Source: Mycolicibacterium frederiksbergense
GTDB taxonomy: Bacteria; Actinomycetota; Actinomycetes; Mycobacteriales; Mycobacteriaceae
Reading direction: 5' to 3'
Length of the DNA: 64,000 nt
Assembly: GCF_012223425.1 (NCBI RefSeq)
Contig: NZ_CP038799.1
Location: 1,054,001 to 1,118,000, forward strand
Shown: one piece after another, positions 1-9,858 of the stretch
Numbering within the stretch: the first letter of the stretch is position 1
Layout: each line of letters begins with the position of its first letter
Position numbers and translations under genes: made by a program
Notes under the pieces: generated by a model
The model's database searches: none
What the model was told of the DNA's origin: nothing
Seen by the model: only the letters and a program-made list of their open reading frames with translations

Positions 1-3000
1 CCGGGGACACCACCCCCAAGGACCGCCGTGACCTGATTTCCAGGCCCCCCGACATCCTGATCACCACCCCCGAATCACTGTTCCTGATGCTCACCTCGGC
101 GGCGCGCGACACCCTGGCCGGTGTGCGCACCGTGATCATCGACGAGGTGCACGCCGTCGCCGCCACCAAACGCGGTGCGCACCTTGCCGTTTCGCTGGAA
201 CGGCTGGACGCCATGTTGGAACGGCCGGCGCAGCGGATCGGGTTGTCGGCGACGGTGCGCCCCGCCGAGGAGGTCGCCCGGTTCCTGGCCGGGACGGCTC
301 CGACCACCATCGTCGCCCCGCCCGCGGACAAGACCTTCGAATTGCAGGTCCAGGTTCCGGTGCCGGACATGACGAATCTGACCGAAGGCTCGATCTGGCC
401 CGATGTCGAGGAACGCATCGTCGATCTGGTCGAGGCGCATCACTCGTCGATCGTGTTCGCCAATTCGCGCCGCCTCGCGGAACGTCTCACGTCCCGGCTC
501 AACGAGATTCACGCCGAACGCAACGGTGTGGAACTGCCGGGCGGGCACAACACGAAGGTGGCCGCCGGCGCGCCGGCACACGTCATGGCCAGCGGGCAGA
601 GCTTCGGCGCACCGACCGTGCTGGCCAAGGCCCACCACGGCTCGGTGAGCAAGGAGCAGCGCGCACTGGTCGAGGATGACCTCAAGAGTGGTCGGCTCAA
701 GGCAGTCGTCGCCACCTCCAGCCTGGAACTCGGTATCGACATGGGCGCGGTGGACCTGGTCATCCAGGTGTCGGCGCCGCCGTCGGTGGCCAGCGGCCTG
801 CAGCGGGTCGGCCGGGCCGGGCACCAGGTCGGCGAGATATCCCAAGGTGTGCTCTTCCCCAAGCACCGCACCGATCTGATCGATTGCGCCGTCACGGTGG
901 AACGAATGCGGGCCGGCCAGATCGAGACCATGCGGGTTCCGGCGAACCCGCTGGACGTGCTCGCCCAGCACACCGTTGCAGCCGCGGCACTCGAGCCACT
1001 GGACGCCGATGCCTGGTTCGATACGGTGCGCCGCAGCGCCCCCTTTGCGAGCCTGCCGCGCAGCGCCTTCGAAGCGACGCTGGACCTGCTGTCCGGCAAG
1101 TACCCCTCGACCGAGTTCGCCGAGCTACGCCCCCGACTGGTCTATGACCGCGACGCCGGAAACCTGAACGCACGGCCGGGCGCCCAGCGGCTGGCGGTCA
1201 CCTCCGGTGGCGCCATCCCGGACCGCGGCATGTTCACCGTCTATCTCGCTTCCGAGTCCGAAAAGCCCTCACGCGTAGGCGAACTCGATGAAGAGATGGT
1301 CTACGAATCGCGGCCCGGCGACGTGATCTCGCTGGGTGCCACCAGTTGGCGCATCACCGAGATCACCCACGACCGGGTGCTGGTGGTGCCCGCACCGGGC
1401 CTGCCCGCCCGGCTGCCGTTCTGGCGCGGTGACAGTGTGGGACGTCCCGCCGAACTCGGCGCGGCGGTCGGGGCGTTCACCGGCGAACTCGCCCAGCTGG
1501 GCTCCGACGACTTCCGCAAGCGCTGCCAGGAGACCGGATTCGACGAGTTCGCCACCGACAACCTGTGGCAGCTGCTCGACGAACAGCGCCAGGCCACCGG
1601 CGCCGTCCCCAGCGATACCACCTTGATCGTGGAGCGCTTCCACGACGAGCTGGGCGACTGGCGGGTGATCCTGCACTCCCCCTACGGCTTACGCGTGCAC
1701 GGCCCGCTGGCGCTGGCGGTCGCGCGGCGGCTGCGGGAACGTTACGGCATCGATGAGAAACCGACCGCCTCCGACGACGGCATCATCGTGCGCCTGCCCG
1801 ATGGCGGCGACGATCCGCCCGGTGCTGAGCTCTTCGTGTTCGATGCCGACGAGCTGGAACCGATCATCACCGACGAGGTCGGCGGCTCGGCGCTGTTCGC
1901 ATCCCGCTTCCGCGAATGTGCCGCCCGGGCACTGCTGCTGCCGCGCCGCCACCCCGGCAAGCGGTCCCCGCTGTGGCACCAACGCCAGCGCGCCGCGCAG
2001 CTGCTCGACGTGGCCCGCAAGTATCCCGAATTCCCCATCGTGCTCGAGACCGTCCGGGAATGCCTGCAGGATGTCTACGATGTGCCCGCGCTGACGGAGG
2101 TGATGAGCAGGGTCGCCCAGCGCAAGATCCGGCTGTTGGAGGTCGAGACCGCCACACCCTCACCGTTCGCCGCCGCCGCACTGTTCGGGTACGTCGGCGC
2201 ATTCATGTACGAGGGCGACAGCCCGCTGGCCGAAAGGCGCGCCGCCGCACTGTCGTTGGACACCGTGCTGCTGGCCGAGCTGCTGGGTCGGGTGGAACTG
2301 CGCGACCTGCTCGACCCCGATGTCGTCACCGCGACGACCAGGCAACTGCAGCATCTCGATGTCGATCGGGCCGTCCGTGACGCGGAGGGGGTCGCCGATC
2401 TGCTGCGCCTGCTCGGGCCGCTCACCGAGGCCGAGATCGTCGAGCGCTGCGCGCAGGACGATATCGGCGGTTGGCTGGAAGGGCTGCGGGCAGCCCGCCG
2501 GGCACTGACGGTGTCCTACGCGGGATCGACGTGGTGGGTGACCGTCGAAGACGTCGCGCTGCTGCGCGACGGCGTCGGAGTGGCGGTACCGGTCTGGGTG
2601 CCGGCCAGCCTCACCGACACCGTCACCGATCCCCTGGGCGATCTGCTCGGGCGCTACGCCCGCACCCGCGGACCCTTCAGCACCGAGGACGCTGCCGCCC
2701 GGTTCGGGCTGGGTATCCGGGTGACCGCCGACGTGCTGGGCCGGCTGGCCGGTGACGGCCGGTTGATCCGCGGCGAGTTCACCGAGGCGATCGCCGGATC
2801 CTCCGGGCAATGGTGTGACACCACGGTTCTCAAGATTCTGCGGCGGCGGTCACTGGCGGCCCTGCGCGCCGCGGTGGAGCCGGTCAGCACCGCGGCCTAC
2901 GGCCGGTTCCTGCCCGCGTGGCAGCATGTCGGCTCCACCCGCAACCGTGGGGTGGACGGCCTGGCCGTCGTGATCGAGCAGCTGGCCGGCCAGGCACTGC

Positions 3001-4145
3001 CGGCATCGGCGATCGAGACGCTGGTGCTCCCCCAGCGAGTGGCCGACTACCAACCCGCCATGCTCGACGAGCTGTTGGCCTCCGGTGAGGTGACGTGGTC
3101 GGGTTCGGGTCAGATCGGCGGGTCCGACGGCTGGATCTCCTTCCACCTCGGCGACACGGCGCCGATGACGCTCGCCCCGCCCGCCGAGATCGAGTTCAAC
3201 GACCATCACCGCGCCATCATGGCGTCACTCGACCACGGTGGCGCCTACTTCTTCCGCCAACTGGCCGACGGATTATCCGAGGGTGACCTCAAAACAGCAC
3301 TGTGGGAACTGATCTGGGCAGGATGGGTGACCGGTGACACGTTCGCCCCGGTGCGCGCCCTGCTGTCGGGCCCGCGCCGCACCGGCGCCCCGTCGCACCG
3401 TCAACGCCAGCGCCCCCCGCGGCTGAGCCGCTACAGCCTGGCCCAGGGGCAGCCGCGCGCCGACCCGACGGTGGCCGGCCGCTGGTCGGCGCTGCCCGCC
3501 GCCACCCCGGATTCCACGGTGCGCGCACACTTCCAGGCCGAGCTGCTGCTGAATCGCTTCGGCGTGCTCACCCGCGGTGCCGCCGACGGCGTGCCCGGCG
3601 GTTTCGCGATGCTGTACAAGGTGCTCACCGCCTTCGAGGACGCCGGACGCTGCCAGCGCGGCTATTTCGTGGAATCGCTCGGCGGCGCCCAGTTCGCCGC
3701 GGCGTCCACGGTCGACCGGCTGCGGTCGTATCTGGACGGTATCGACCCGCAGCGCCCGGAGTTGCATGCCGTGGTGCTGGCAGCCACCGACCCCGCCAAT
3801 CCGTACGGCATGGCGTTGCCGTGGCCGGAGGGCACCGAGGTGACGCACCGCCCGGGACGCAAGGCCGGTGCGCTGGTGGCGCTCGTCGACGGGCAGTTGG
3901 TGTGGTTCCTGGAGCGCGGCGGTAAGTCGCTGCTCAGTTTCGGTGCCGAGCCCGAAGCCCAGGCCGCCGCCGCAGCCGCCCTGGCGAACCTGGTCGCTTC
4001 GGGGCGGATCCCGTCCCTGCTGGTGGAACGCATCAATGCGGTGACCGTGCTCGATCCCGGCGCCGGTGCGGAACATGCCACCGTGATGGAGGCGCTCGTC
4101 ACCGCCGGTTTCGCCCGGACCCCGCGGGGGCTTCGCCTGCGCTGA
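1..4145 (+). CDS. lhr: Lhr-family ATP-dependent helicase, 5' end missing
   Basis: This is the C-terminal 1380 residues of a large superfamily 2 DNA helicase of the Lhr (long helicase-related) family, which acts in DNA repair; the reading frame is open through the left edge from base 3. Visible motifs in order are TTPESL (motif Ib), DEVH (motif II, about residue 47), LSATV (III), IVFANSRR (IV), LELGIDMG (V) and QRVGRAGH (VI, about residue 267), followed by roughly 1000 residues of the Lhr winged-helix and C-terminal region. The Walker A end lies outside the window. About 130 N-terminal residues should be missing, since the M. tuberculosis protein (Rv3296) has just over 1500. The gene precedes nei2 as in M. 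tuberculosis, which supports a repair role. Confidence 0.96.
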   Translation, partial: GDTTPKDRRDLISRPPDILITTPESLFLMLTSAARDTLAGVRTVIIDEVHAVAATKRGAHLAVSLERLDAMLERPAQRIGLSATVRPAEEVARFLAGTAPTTIVAPPADKTFELQVQVPVPDMTNLTEGSIWPDVEERIVDLVEAHHSSIVFANSRRLAERLTSRLNEIHAERNGVELPGGHNTKVAAGAPAHVMASGQSFGAPTVLAKAHHGSVSKEQRALVEDDLKSGRLKAVVATSSLELGIDMGAVDLVIQVSAPPSVASGLQRVGRAGHQVGEISQGVLFPKHRTDLIDCAVTVERMRAGQIETMRVPANPLDVLAQHTVAAAALEPLDADAWFDTVRRSAPFASLPRSAFEATLDLLSGKYPSTEFAELRPRLVYDRDAGNLNARPGAQRLAVTSGGAIPDRGMFTVYLASESEKPSRVGELDEEMVYESRPGDVISLGATSWRITEITHDRVLVVPAPGLPARLPFWRGDSVGRPAELGAAVGAFTGELAQLGSDDFRKRCQETGFDEFATDNLWQLLDEQRQATGAVPSDTTLIVERFHDELGDWRVILHSPYGLRVHGPLALAVARRLRERYGIDEKPTASDDGIIVRLPDGGDDPPGAELFVFDADELEPIITDEVGGSALFASRFRECAARALLLPRRHPGKRSPLWHQRQRAAQLLDVARKYPEFPIVLETVRECLQDVYDVPALTEVMSRVAQRKIRLLEVETATPSPFAAAALFGYVGAFMYEGDSPLAERRAAALSLDTVLLAELLGRVELRDLLDPDVVTATTRQLQHLDVDRAVRDAEGVADLLRLLGPLTEAEIVERCAQDDIGGWLEGLRAARRALTVSYAGSTWWVTVEDVALLRDGVGVAVPVWVPASLTDTVTDPLGDLLGRYARTRGPFSTEDAAARFGLGIRVTADVLGRLAGDGRLIRGEFTEAIAGSSGQWCDTTVLKILRRRSLAALRAAVEPVSTAAYGRFLPAWQHVGSTRNRGVDGLAVVIEQLAGQALPASAIETLVLPQRVADYQPAMLDELLASGEVTWSGSGQIGGSDGWISFHLGDTAPMTLAPPAEIEFNDHHRAIMASLDHGGAYFFRQLADGLSEGDLKTALWELIWAGWVTGDTFAPVRALLSGPRRTGAPSHRQRQRPPRLSRYSLAQGQPRADPTVAGRWSALPAATPDSTVRAHFQAELLLNRFGVLTRGAADGVPGGFAMLYKVLTAFEDAGRCQRGYFVESLGGAQFAAASTVDRLRSYLDGIDPQRPELHAVVLAATDPANPYGMALPWPEGTEVTHRPGRKAGALVALVDGQLVWFLERGGKSLLSFGAEPEAQAAAAAALANLVASGRIPSLLVERINAVTVLDPGAGAEHATVMEALVTAGFARTPRGLRLR

Positions 4146-4234
4146 ACTTGTCACCCGGTCGGGTGCACCGGCAGCAGACTGCGCTCACCTCCGTCTGAAT
4201 CTGTTCGCGAAGGCGTGAGCATGTTCAATGGGTT

Positions 4235-4990
4235 ATGCCCGAAGGTGACACCGTTTTCCGTACTGCCGCCAAGCTGCGCGAGGCGCTGGTCGGGAAAACG
4301 CTGACCCGTTGCGACATCCGAGTCCCCCGCCATGCGACGGTGGACCTGACCGGGCAGGTCGTCGACGAGGTCCTCAGCCGCGGCAAGCACCTGTTCATCC
4401 GGGTGGGCGAGGCCAGCATCCATTCTCATCTCAAGATGGACGGCAGCTGGGTGATCGGCGGGTTCCGCGGTCCGCAGCACCGAATCCGGATCGTGCTGGG
4501 CACCGCGGACACCGCGGCATTCGGGATAGATCTGGGCATCCTGGACGTCCTGGCACGCGACCATGATCAGGATGTGGTCGCCCATCTCGGGCCCGACCTG
4601 CTCGGCCCGGACTGGGACCCGCAGCGCGCGGCGGCGAACCTGATCGCCGAGCCGGATCGCCAACTCGCCGACGCCCTGCTGGATCAGCGGGTGATGGCCG
4701 GTGTCGGCAACGTCTTCGCCAACGAACTGTGCTTCGTGTTGGGCCGTGGCCCCGATGCACCCGTAGGTTCCCTTGCCGATCCCCTACGAGTCGTGCAGCG
4801 CGCGCGGGAGATGTTGTGGGTGAACAGGAACCGCCCGAATCGCATCATCACCGGCAATACCCGACGCGGTCAACAATTCTGGGTGTACGGCAGGGCCGGA
4901 GAGCCGTGTCGCCGCTGCCGTACCCCCATCAGAAGGGACGACAGCGGCGACCGGATCAGATACTGGTGCCCCAATTGTCAGGCGGCGTGA
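4235..4990 (+). CDS. nei2: Endonuclease VIII-type DNA glycosylase Nei2
   Basis: A 251-residue Fpg/Nei-family DNA glycosylase/AP lyase that removes oxidised bases, mainly pyrimidines. The N-terminus is MPEGDTV, giving the catalytic Pro2 and Glu3 after Met removal. A helix-two-turn-helix segment surrounds [11 protein letters not shown], and a C-terminal zinc finger has cysteines at about residues 225, 228, 245 and 248 (CRRC then CPNC). PEGDTV rather than PELPEV at the N-terminus indicates Nei rather than MutM. It lies 89 bases after lhr, the same order as Rv3296-Rv3297, so the two may be co-transcribed. Its end overlaps the end of the convergent desaturase gene by 13 bases. Confidence 0.95.
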   Translation: MPEGDTVFRTAAKLREALVGKTLTRCDIRVPRHATVDLTGQVVDEVLSRGKHLFIRVGEASIHSHLKMDGSWVIGGFRGPQHRIRIVLGTADTAAFGIDLGILDVLARDHDQDVVAHLGPDLLGPDWDPQRAAANLIAEPDRQLADALLDQRVMAGVGNVFANELCFVLGRGPDAPVGSLADPLRVVQRAREMLWVNRNRPNRIITGNTRRGQQFWVYGRAGEPCRRCRTPIRRDDSGDRIRYWCPNCQAA

Positions 4991-6171
4991 GCCATTTCAG
5001 ACTCAGAGGCGGCCGGTTTGCGGTTCGGCAGCGCCAGCCGCAGGATCTTCTTGACCACCGTGCCGAACTGCTTGGGCAGCGACCCGGAGTTGTAGGGCAG
5101 TCCGTAGCGCTCGCAGATCTCGCGGACCTCCACCGAGATCTCGGCGTGCCGGTGGGCCGGGATGTCCGGGAACAGGTGGTGCTCGATCTGGAAGGACAGG
5201 TTGCCGCTCAGGATGTGGAACCACTTGCCGCCGGTCAGGTTTGCCGATCCCAGCAGCTGGCGGAAGTACCACTGCCCGCGTGATTCGCTCTTCGTCTCCT
5301 CAATGGAGAATTCCTGGGTCCCCTCCGGGAAGTGCCCGCAGAAAATGATCATGTAGGACCACACGTTGCGCATCAGGTTGGCGGTCAGGTTGCCGGTGAA
5401 GACCCACGGCGCGAACGGCCCGGCCAGTAGCGGGAAAGCCACGTAGTCCTTGAGGGTCTGGCGCTTGGTCTTCTGCCAGATGCCTCGAATGATCTCGCGC
5501 TTGTCGGCGATGCTGATCTCACCGGAGCGGATGCGTTCGGTCTCCAGCTCGTGCAGGGCCACGCCGTACTGGAACAGCACCATCAGGAGGAACGCGTACA
5601 CCGGGTTGCCCAGGTAGTACGGCGACCACTTCTGGTCCTCGCTTATCCGCAGGACGCCGTAGCCGATATCGCGGTCCATATCGACGATGTTGGTGTAGGT
5701 GTGGTGCATGTAGTTGTGCGAGTGCCGCCACTGATCGGACGGGCAGGCATTGTCCCATTCGAAAGCCTTGCTGGCCAGGGCCGGATCGCCCGTCCAGTCG
5801 TACTGGCCATGCATGATGTTGTGGCCGATCTCCATGTTGTCGAGGATCTTGGCGACCCCCAGCATCGCGGTGCCGGCCAGCCAGAACGGCGGGAAGATGC
5901 CACCGAACAGCAGGGCGCGCCCACCGACCTCGAGGGTGCGCTGGGCCTTGATGACCTTGCGGATGTAGGTGGTGTCCCGCTCGCCGAGATCGGCGACCAC
6001 GCGCTCACGGATCGCGTCGAGTTCGGCACCGAACGCGTCGGCCTGCTCGGGAGTCAGGGAGTACTTGTCGGAGCGCACCGCGCGGTTGCGGATGTTGTCC
6101 TGGGAAATGGCCTCCGGGCGAGCGGAGCGACGGGAAATGTCCTCGGGGCGAACGGAAATTGTGTCAGTCAT
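4978..6171 (-). CDS. desA3: DesA3-like membrane acyl-CoA desaturase
   Basis: A 397-residue integral-membrane diiron fatty-acid desaturase that resembles mycobacterial DesA3 (Rv3229c), which makes oleoyl-CoA from stearoyl-CoA. The three histidine clusters are present: [13 protein letters not shown] and QIEHH. Hydrophobic stretches lie around [13 protein letters not shown] and in the middle third. The partner oxidoreductase lies 17 bases upstream on the same strand, so this is the second gene of a two-gene operon. The protein ends in MAHAA; DesA3 of M. tuberculosis ends in LAA, reported as a turnover signal, so the -AA end may matter (inference). The N-terminus carries a 10-residue tandem duplication ([10 protein letters not shown] then [10 protein letters not shown]) from a 30-base DNA repeat. 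It is shorter at the C-terminus than Rv3229c, so substrate specificity is uncertain. Confidence 0.88.
   Translation of the reverse strand: MTDTISVRPEDISRRSARPEAISQDNIRNRAVRSDKYSLTPEQADAFGAELDAIRERVVADLGERDTTYIRKVIKAQRTLEVGGRALLFGGIFPPFWLAGTAMLGVAKILDNMEIGHNIMHGQYDWTGDPALASKAFEWDNACPSDQWRHSHNYMHHTYTNIVDMDRDIGYGVLRISEDQKWSPYYLGNPVYAFLLMVLFQYGVALHELETERIRSGEISIADKREIIRGIWQKTKRQTLKDYVAFPLLAGPFAPWVFTGNLTANLMRNVWSYMIIFCGHFPEGTQEFSIEETKSESRGQWYFRQLLGSANLTGGKWFHILSGNLSFQIEHHLFPDIPAHRHAEISVEVREICERYGLPYNSGSLPKQFGTVVKKILRLALPNRKPAASESEMAHAA
6102..6161 (+). repeat. 30-base tandem duplication in the desaturase N-terminus
   Basis: Bases 6102-6131 and 6132-6161 are two copies of a 30-base unit that starts GGGAAATG and contains CCTC-GGGCGA-CGGA, with a few substitutions. 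On the minus strand this gives two 10-residue peptide repeats near the DesA3-like N-terminus. The first copy contains the dispersed motif GGGCGAGCGNAGCGACGGG (6116-6134), also found elsewhere in the window. Confidence 0.75.
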
Positions 6172-6188
6172 TGCTGTTCCTTCCGGTC

Positions 6189-7244
6189 TCAGAGATCGAT
6201 GGCGACGTCACCGACGGCGGCGGTGACGCATATCTGGATGTCTTCACCATCAGCGGTGGACACCGCTCCGGTGATGAGGTTTCGAACGGCGCCGCTCTTC
6301 TTGAAGCGGGTGCAGCTGTGGCAGATACCCATTCGGCACCCGCTCTCCGGGTTCAGCCCGGCGGCCTCGGCCTGGGCCAGCAGCGGCTGACCGTCATCGA
6401 CGACCTCCACACCGCTGTCGGCGAAGGTGATGGTGCCGCCACTGCTTTCGGTGGGCAGCACGAACTCGGGGGGCACGAAGCTCTCCGAGTACGCCTGCGG
6501 GAAGAGCTCGCGAACGGCCTCGATGAGCACTGCGGGACCGCACACGAACACGGCATCCGGGTCGGGCATCGCGGCCGCCAGGTGCTCGGGCCCGAACCGG
6601 CCGTCCAGCTCGGAGCCGGCGGTGTCGCGGGTGTAGCCGTGCAGCACCCGGACGCCGGGCAGCGCGTCCAGTTCCTGGCGATAGCAGGCCTCCGCGGCAG
6701 AACGCGCGTAATGAATGAAGGCGATCTCCCCGGAGAATCCCTCGGTGCGCAGCGTGCGCACCATGGACAGCACCGGGGTGATGCCGCTGCCGCCGGAGAC
6801 GAACAGGATGCGCCGCGGACGAACGGCCGGCATCACGAAGTCGCCGCCGACGGAGTCCAGGCCCACGACCATGCCGGGCCGGGCGTGATCGCACAGGTAG
6901 GTGGAGACCAGGCCGTCGTCGTGGCGGCCGATGGTCAGTTCGATCAGCCGGCTGCCCTCGGCGCTTGCCGGTGAGTAGCACCGGGTGCGGCGCCGGCCGT
7001 CGATTTCGACGGACAGGTTGATGTGCTGGCCGGCACGAAAGCCGGCGAATGCGCGGTTGGGCTGCAGCGTCAGCGTGACGCTGCGCGAAGTCTGACGGCG
7101 GACGGCCACGATGCGTGCGCGGGCCTGCCCCTGCGTCCAGGTCGGGTCGACGATCTCGGTGTAGCGGTCGACACCATGGGGTCCGGTGAGCAGGTTCAGC
7201 AGCGAGGACCGGGACATCCGCCGCGTCAATGTTTCGGTGAACAT
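6189..7244 (-). CDS. Flavodoxin-reductase/ferredoxin electron donor for the desaturase
   Basis: A 351-residue FAD- and 2Fe-2S-containing oxidoreductase that passes NAD(P)H electrons to the adjacent desaturase, like Rv3230c for DesA3. Order of domains: FAD-binding beta-barrel with RCYS (RxYS motif), nucleotide-binding domain with GGSGITP, then a C-terminal plant-type ferredoxin domain with cysteines in CRMGICHSC and IQIC. It is upstream of desA3 with a 17-base gap on the same strand. The ATG at 7244 sits inside a FabR-type palindrome and has no clear ribosome site. ATG at 7217 (MSRSSLL) is a plausible alternative and would put the TATGTT of that palindrome in a -10 position. Confidence 0.9.
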   Translation of the reverse strand: MFTETLTRRMSRSSLLNLLTGPHGVDRYTEIVDPTWTQGQARARIVAVRRQTSRSVTLTLQPNRAFAGFRAGQHINLSVEIDGRRRTRCYSPASAEGSRLIELTIGRHDDGLVSTYLCDHARPGMVVGLDSVGGDFVMPAVRPRRILFVSGGSGITPVLSMVRTLRTEGFSGEIAFIHYARSAAEACYRQELDALPGVRVLHGYTRDTAGSELDGRFGPEHLAAAMPDPDAVFVCGPAVLIEAVRELFPQAYSESFVPPEFVLPTESSGGTITFADSGVEVVDDGQPLLAQAEAAGLNPESGCRMGICHSCTRFKKSGAVRNLITGAVSTADGEDIQICVTAAVGDVAIDL

Positions 7245-7253
7245 ATGTACACT
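7236..7253. promoter_or_regulatory. FabR-type operator between reductase and TetR gene
   Basis: GGTGAACATATGTACACT is an 18-base near-perfect palindrome with the layout AGYGNACA-N2-TGTNCRCT that I recall for FabR/DesT repressors of unsaturated fatty-acid genes. It lies over the reductase start region, facing the divergent FabR-like gene. A second, weaker half-palindrome, AGTGAACACTCGTACTCT, is at 7313-7330 and shares AGTGAAC with the recalled Pseudomonas DesT site. Function is inferred from the match and position. Confidence 0.65.
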
Positions 7254-7400
7254 CTGATCGTGCTAGAGGTTGTTGGTCAAGGAAAATCCGCAGGCTGTGA
7301 TGGGCGCAACATAGTGAACACTCGTACTCTTGAATCACAAACACGTGATAACGGCATCGACGGAGCTCAGGCCGGGTATACGCCGGTAGGCTCTGTGGTT

Positions 7401-8087
7401 GTGGCAAGTGACGTTTCGAGATCGCGAGCGGGTCGATCCGACCGCTCAAGCAAGTCACGCTCGCGCGACACGCTGTCGCGCGACGAACGCAAGGAAGTCA
7501 CCCGCCGCGCGATCGTCGCCGCCGCCCTGCATCTGCTGGAGGAGGGCAGCTTCACCGGCCTGAGCCTGCGTGAGGTCACCCGCGAAGCGGGCATCGTGCC
7601 CGCCGCCTTCTATCGGCACTTCGATTCCATGGAATCGCTCGGCCTGGTGCTCATCGACGAATCGTTCCGCTCACTGCGGGACATGCTCCGCGGCGCACGG
7701 GCCGGCAAGCTCGACCCCAACCACGTCATCGACTCGTCCGCCGAGATCCTGATCGCCGGTATCAGCGAGCGCCGCGAGCACTGGCGCTTCATCACCCGCG
7801 AACGGTCCAGCGGCACCGCCTCCCTGCGCTACGCGATCCGTACCGAAATACGGCTACTCACTTCCGAACTCGCGATCGACCTGGCCCGGTTCCCCGGGCT
7901 GAAGAACTGGAGCAGCGAGGACCTCAACATCCTGGCCAACCTGTTCGTCAACGCGATGATCTCCATCGCCGAACTGGTCGAGGATGTCGCCGACCCGGCA
8001 GCGCTGGAGGCGATCAAACAGACCGCGATCAAACAGATGCTGATGATCGCCGTCGGTGTGCGGGGATGGCGTAGCGACGACACCTAG
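7401..8087 (+). CDS. FabR/DesT-like TetR repressor
   Basis: A 228-residue TetR-family regulator. The helix-turn-helix region reads LSLREVTREAGI then FYRHF, followed by LGLVLIDES, which closely follows E. coli FabR (LSLREVAREAGI, FYRHF, LGLTMVDES as I recall it). FabR represses unsaturated fatty-acid synthesis by sensing acyl thioesters, so this protein likely controls the divergent reductase-desaturase operon. The GTG start at 7401 is chosen because GGTAGG (7385-7390) lies 10 bases upstream; the frame stays open well upstream, so a longer form is possible. The intergenic region holds a matching palindrome at 7236-7253. Confidence 0.86.
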   Translation: MASDVSRSRAGRSDRSSKSRSRDTLSRDERKEVTRRAIVAAALHLLEEGSFTGLSLREVTREAGIVPAAFYRHFDSMESLGLVLIDESFRSLRDMLRGARAGKLDPNHVIDSSAEILIAGISERREHWRFITRERSSGTASLRYAIRTEIRLLTSELAIDLARFPGLKNWSSEDLNILANLFVNAMISIAELVEDVADPAALEAIKQTAIKQMLMIAVGVRGWRSDDT

Positions 8088-8097
8088 TGTGTCGCAC

Positions 8098-8886
8098 ATG
8101 TCACAACTGGAGCTGACCCATCCGCGGCCCGAGATCGCCGTCATCACGCTCAACCGCCCGGAGAAACTCAATGCGCTGTCCTCGACGCTGGTGGAAGAGC
8201 TGCACAACACCCTCGACACCATCAAGGCCGACAACGACTGCCGGGTGGTGGTGCTGACCGGTGCCGGTCGCGGATTCTGTGCCGGCCTGGACCTCACCGA
8301 CCCCAACCCGCCGGCGGTTTCGGCAGGTCTGGAGGCGCCCCGCGCCGGGATGCGCTGGCAGGAACGTATCGCCGAGCTGACCGTGAAACTGCATCGGTTG
8401 CGCCAGCCGGTGATCGCCGCAGTGAACGGCCCCGCCTACGGCGGCGGCTTCGCACTGGCCATGGCCGCCGATATCCGGATCGCGGCCCGCTCGGCGCGGT
8501 TGTGCACGCAGTTCATCAAACTGGGCATCGGGGGCTGCGATATCGGCGTCAGCTACACCCTGCCGCGCATCATCGGCGCCGGACCCGCGTTCGATCTGAT
8601 CCTCACCGCGCGCACCGTGGAGGCCGATGAAGCCCTGCGTCTGGGCCTGGTGTCCCGGATCTCCCAGGATGACGCGGTACTGCAGGACGCCCTCGAGATC
8701 GCGGTAACGCTATGCGGTTACGGCAAATTCGGCCTGGAATCCACCAAGCAGGTGCTGTGGGCCAACCTCGACGCCGGCAGCCTGGAGACGGCGCTGCACG
8801 TCGAGAACCGCAGCCAGATCCTGTCCGGCACCAGCGGCGAGATGCGGGCGTTCGCCCAGGCCTTCGCCGACCGCAAGAAGGACTAG
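8098..8886 (+). CDS. Enoyl-CoA hydratase/isomerase family protein
   Basis: A 262-residue crotonase-fold protein, probably an enoyl-CoA hydratase of fatty-acid beta-oxidation. Oxyanion-hole segments are visible in GRGFCAGLDL and NGPAYGGGFALAMAADIRIA. The region that usually carries the catalytic acid reads GGCDIGVSYTLPR, so the exact reaction (hydratase or isomerase) is not fixed. The ATG at 8098 follows the TetR stop by 10 bases, so the two may be co-transcribed. Its stop overlaps the convergent SDR gene by 4 bases. Mycobacteria have many EchA paralogues, so no specific symbol is given. Confidence 0.9.
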   Translation: MSQLELTHPRPEIAVITLNRPEKLNALSSTLVEELHNTLDTIKADNDCRVVVLTGAGRGFCAGLDLTDPNPPAVSAGLEAPRAGMRWQERIAELTVKLHRLRQPVIAAVNGPAYGGGFALAMAADIRIAARSARLCTQFIKLGIGGCDIGVSYTLPRIIGAGPAFDLILTARTVEADEALRLGLVSRISQDDAVLQDALEIAVTLCGYGKFGLESTKQVLWANLDAGSLETALHVENRSQILSGTSGEMRAFAQAFADRKKD

Positions 8887-9653
8887 CGCGGCGTCCCGCC
8901 ACCATCGACGATGACGACCTGACCGGTCATATAGCTGCCGGCACCCGAACACAGCAGCAGCGCCGCACCGACCATCTCGTCGGGCGAGGCGAGCCGCTTC
9001 ATCAGGGTGCCCGCGGCCATCGCGTCGATGGTCTGCTGGGGGTTGTTGCGCATCATGTCGGTGTCGACGGGCCCGGGCGCAATCGCATTGACCCGGATTC
9101 CCGACGACGCGAGTTCGGCCGCCATCGAACGGGTCACCGACATCAACGCCGCTTTGCCGGACGCGTATATCGCCAATGACGGTGCGAAATTGAAAGCGCC
9201 GACGGACACCATGTTCAGCACCGCGGCCGACGAACTCTGTTTCAGGTGCGGTAATGCATGCTGCACCAGAAATACCGGCCCCTGCAGATTCACGGAATAA
9301 GACTTGGTCCATGCTTCGGGCGTCATCTCACCCAGCGGCTGCGCAAGGGCGTTGGCGGCGTTGTTGACCACCACGTCGACACCGCCGAACTCCGCGACAG
9401 TGGCCGAGACCAACGCCGCAAGCGAGTCTGGATCACCGGCGTGTGTCGCGACGCCGAGAGCCTGTCCACCCAGCCCACGCAAGTGCTCGGCCGCCGCCTC
9501 GCACGCATCGGCCTTCCGGCTTGCCACCACCACCCGCGCGCCGGCCAAGATGAATCCCTGCGCCAGCGCCAGACCGATGCCGCGAGTGCCGCCGGTCACA
9601 ATCACCGTGCGATCCGACATGTCGAACAGTTGGTCAAAACCGGTGCGGTCCAC
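8883..9653 (-). CDS. Short-chain dehydrogenase/reductase
   Basis: A 256-residue classical SDR oxidoreductase. It shows the cofactor motif TGGTRGIG (TGxxxGxG), NNAAN, the active-site serine region MVSVGAF, and YASGK (YxxxK), with the usual C-terminal DGGG. SRK after the second beta strand suggests NADP(H) preference (inference). Substrate cannot be read from sequence; the neighbouring desaturase and crotonase suggest acyl or ketoacyl metabolism but do not prove it. It converges with the enoyl-CoA hydratase gene. Confidence 0.92.
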   Translation of the reverse strand: MDRTGFDQLFDMSDRTVIVTGGTRGIGLALAQGFILAGARVVVASRKADACEAAAEHLRGLGGQALGVATHAGDPDSLAALVSATVAEFGGVDVVVNNAANALAQPLGEMTPEAWTKSYSVNLQGPVFLVQHALPHLKQSSSAAVLNMVSVGAFNFAPSLAIYASGKAALMSVTRSMAAELASSGIRVNAIAPGPVDTDMMRNNPQQTIDAMAAGTLMKRLASPDEMVGAALLLCSGAGSYMTGQVVIVDGGGTPR

Positions 9654-9858
9654 GCCGGTCAGTAGATCAGATCATTGCTGTCAGGTGCAGTGAACCGCCG
9701 CTCAGCAACCATCGGCGAACGACGATCCCAGCCATGGCAAGGTCACTGCTACGTCACACATAGGTGGCCCTCCGCTGTGAAACACCGCGCTTGCGACTAA
9801 TCTCAGTCGCAACCGGGCATACCTACGGCAAGGTTGATCCCGTCACTTTGGAGGTGGA

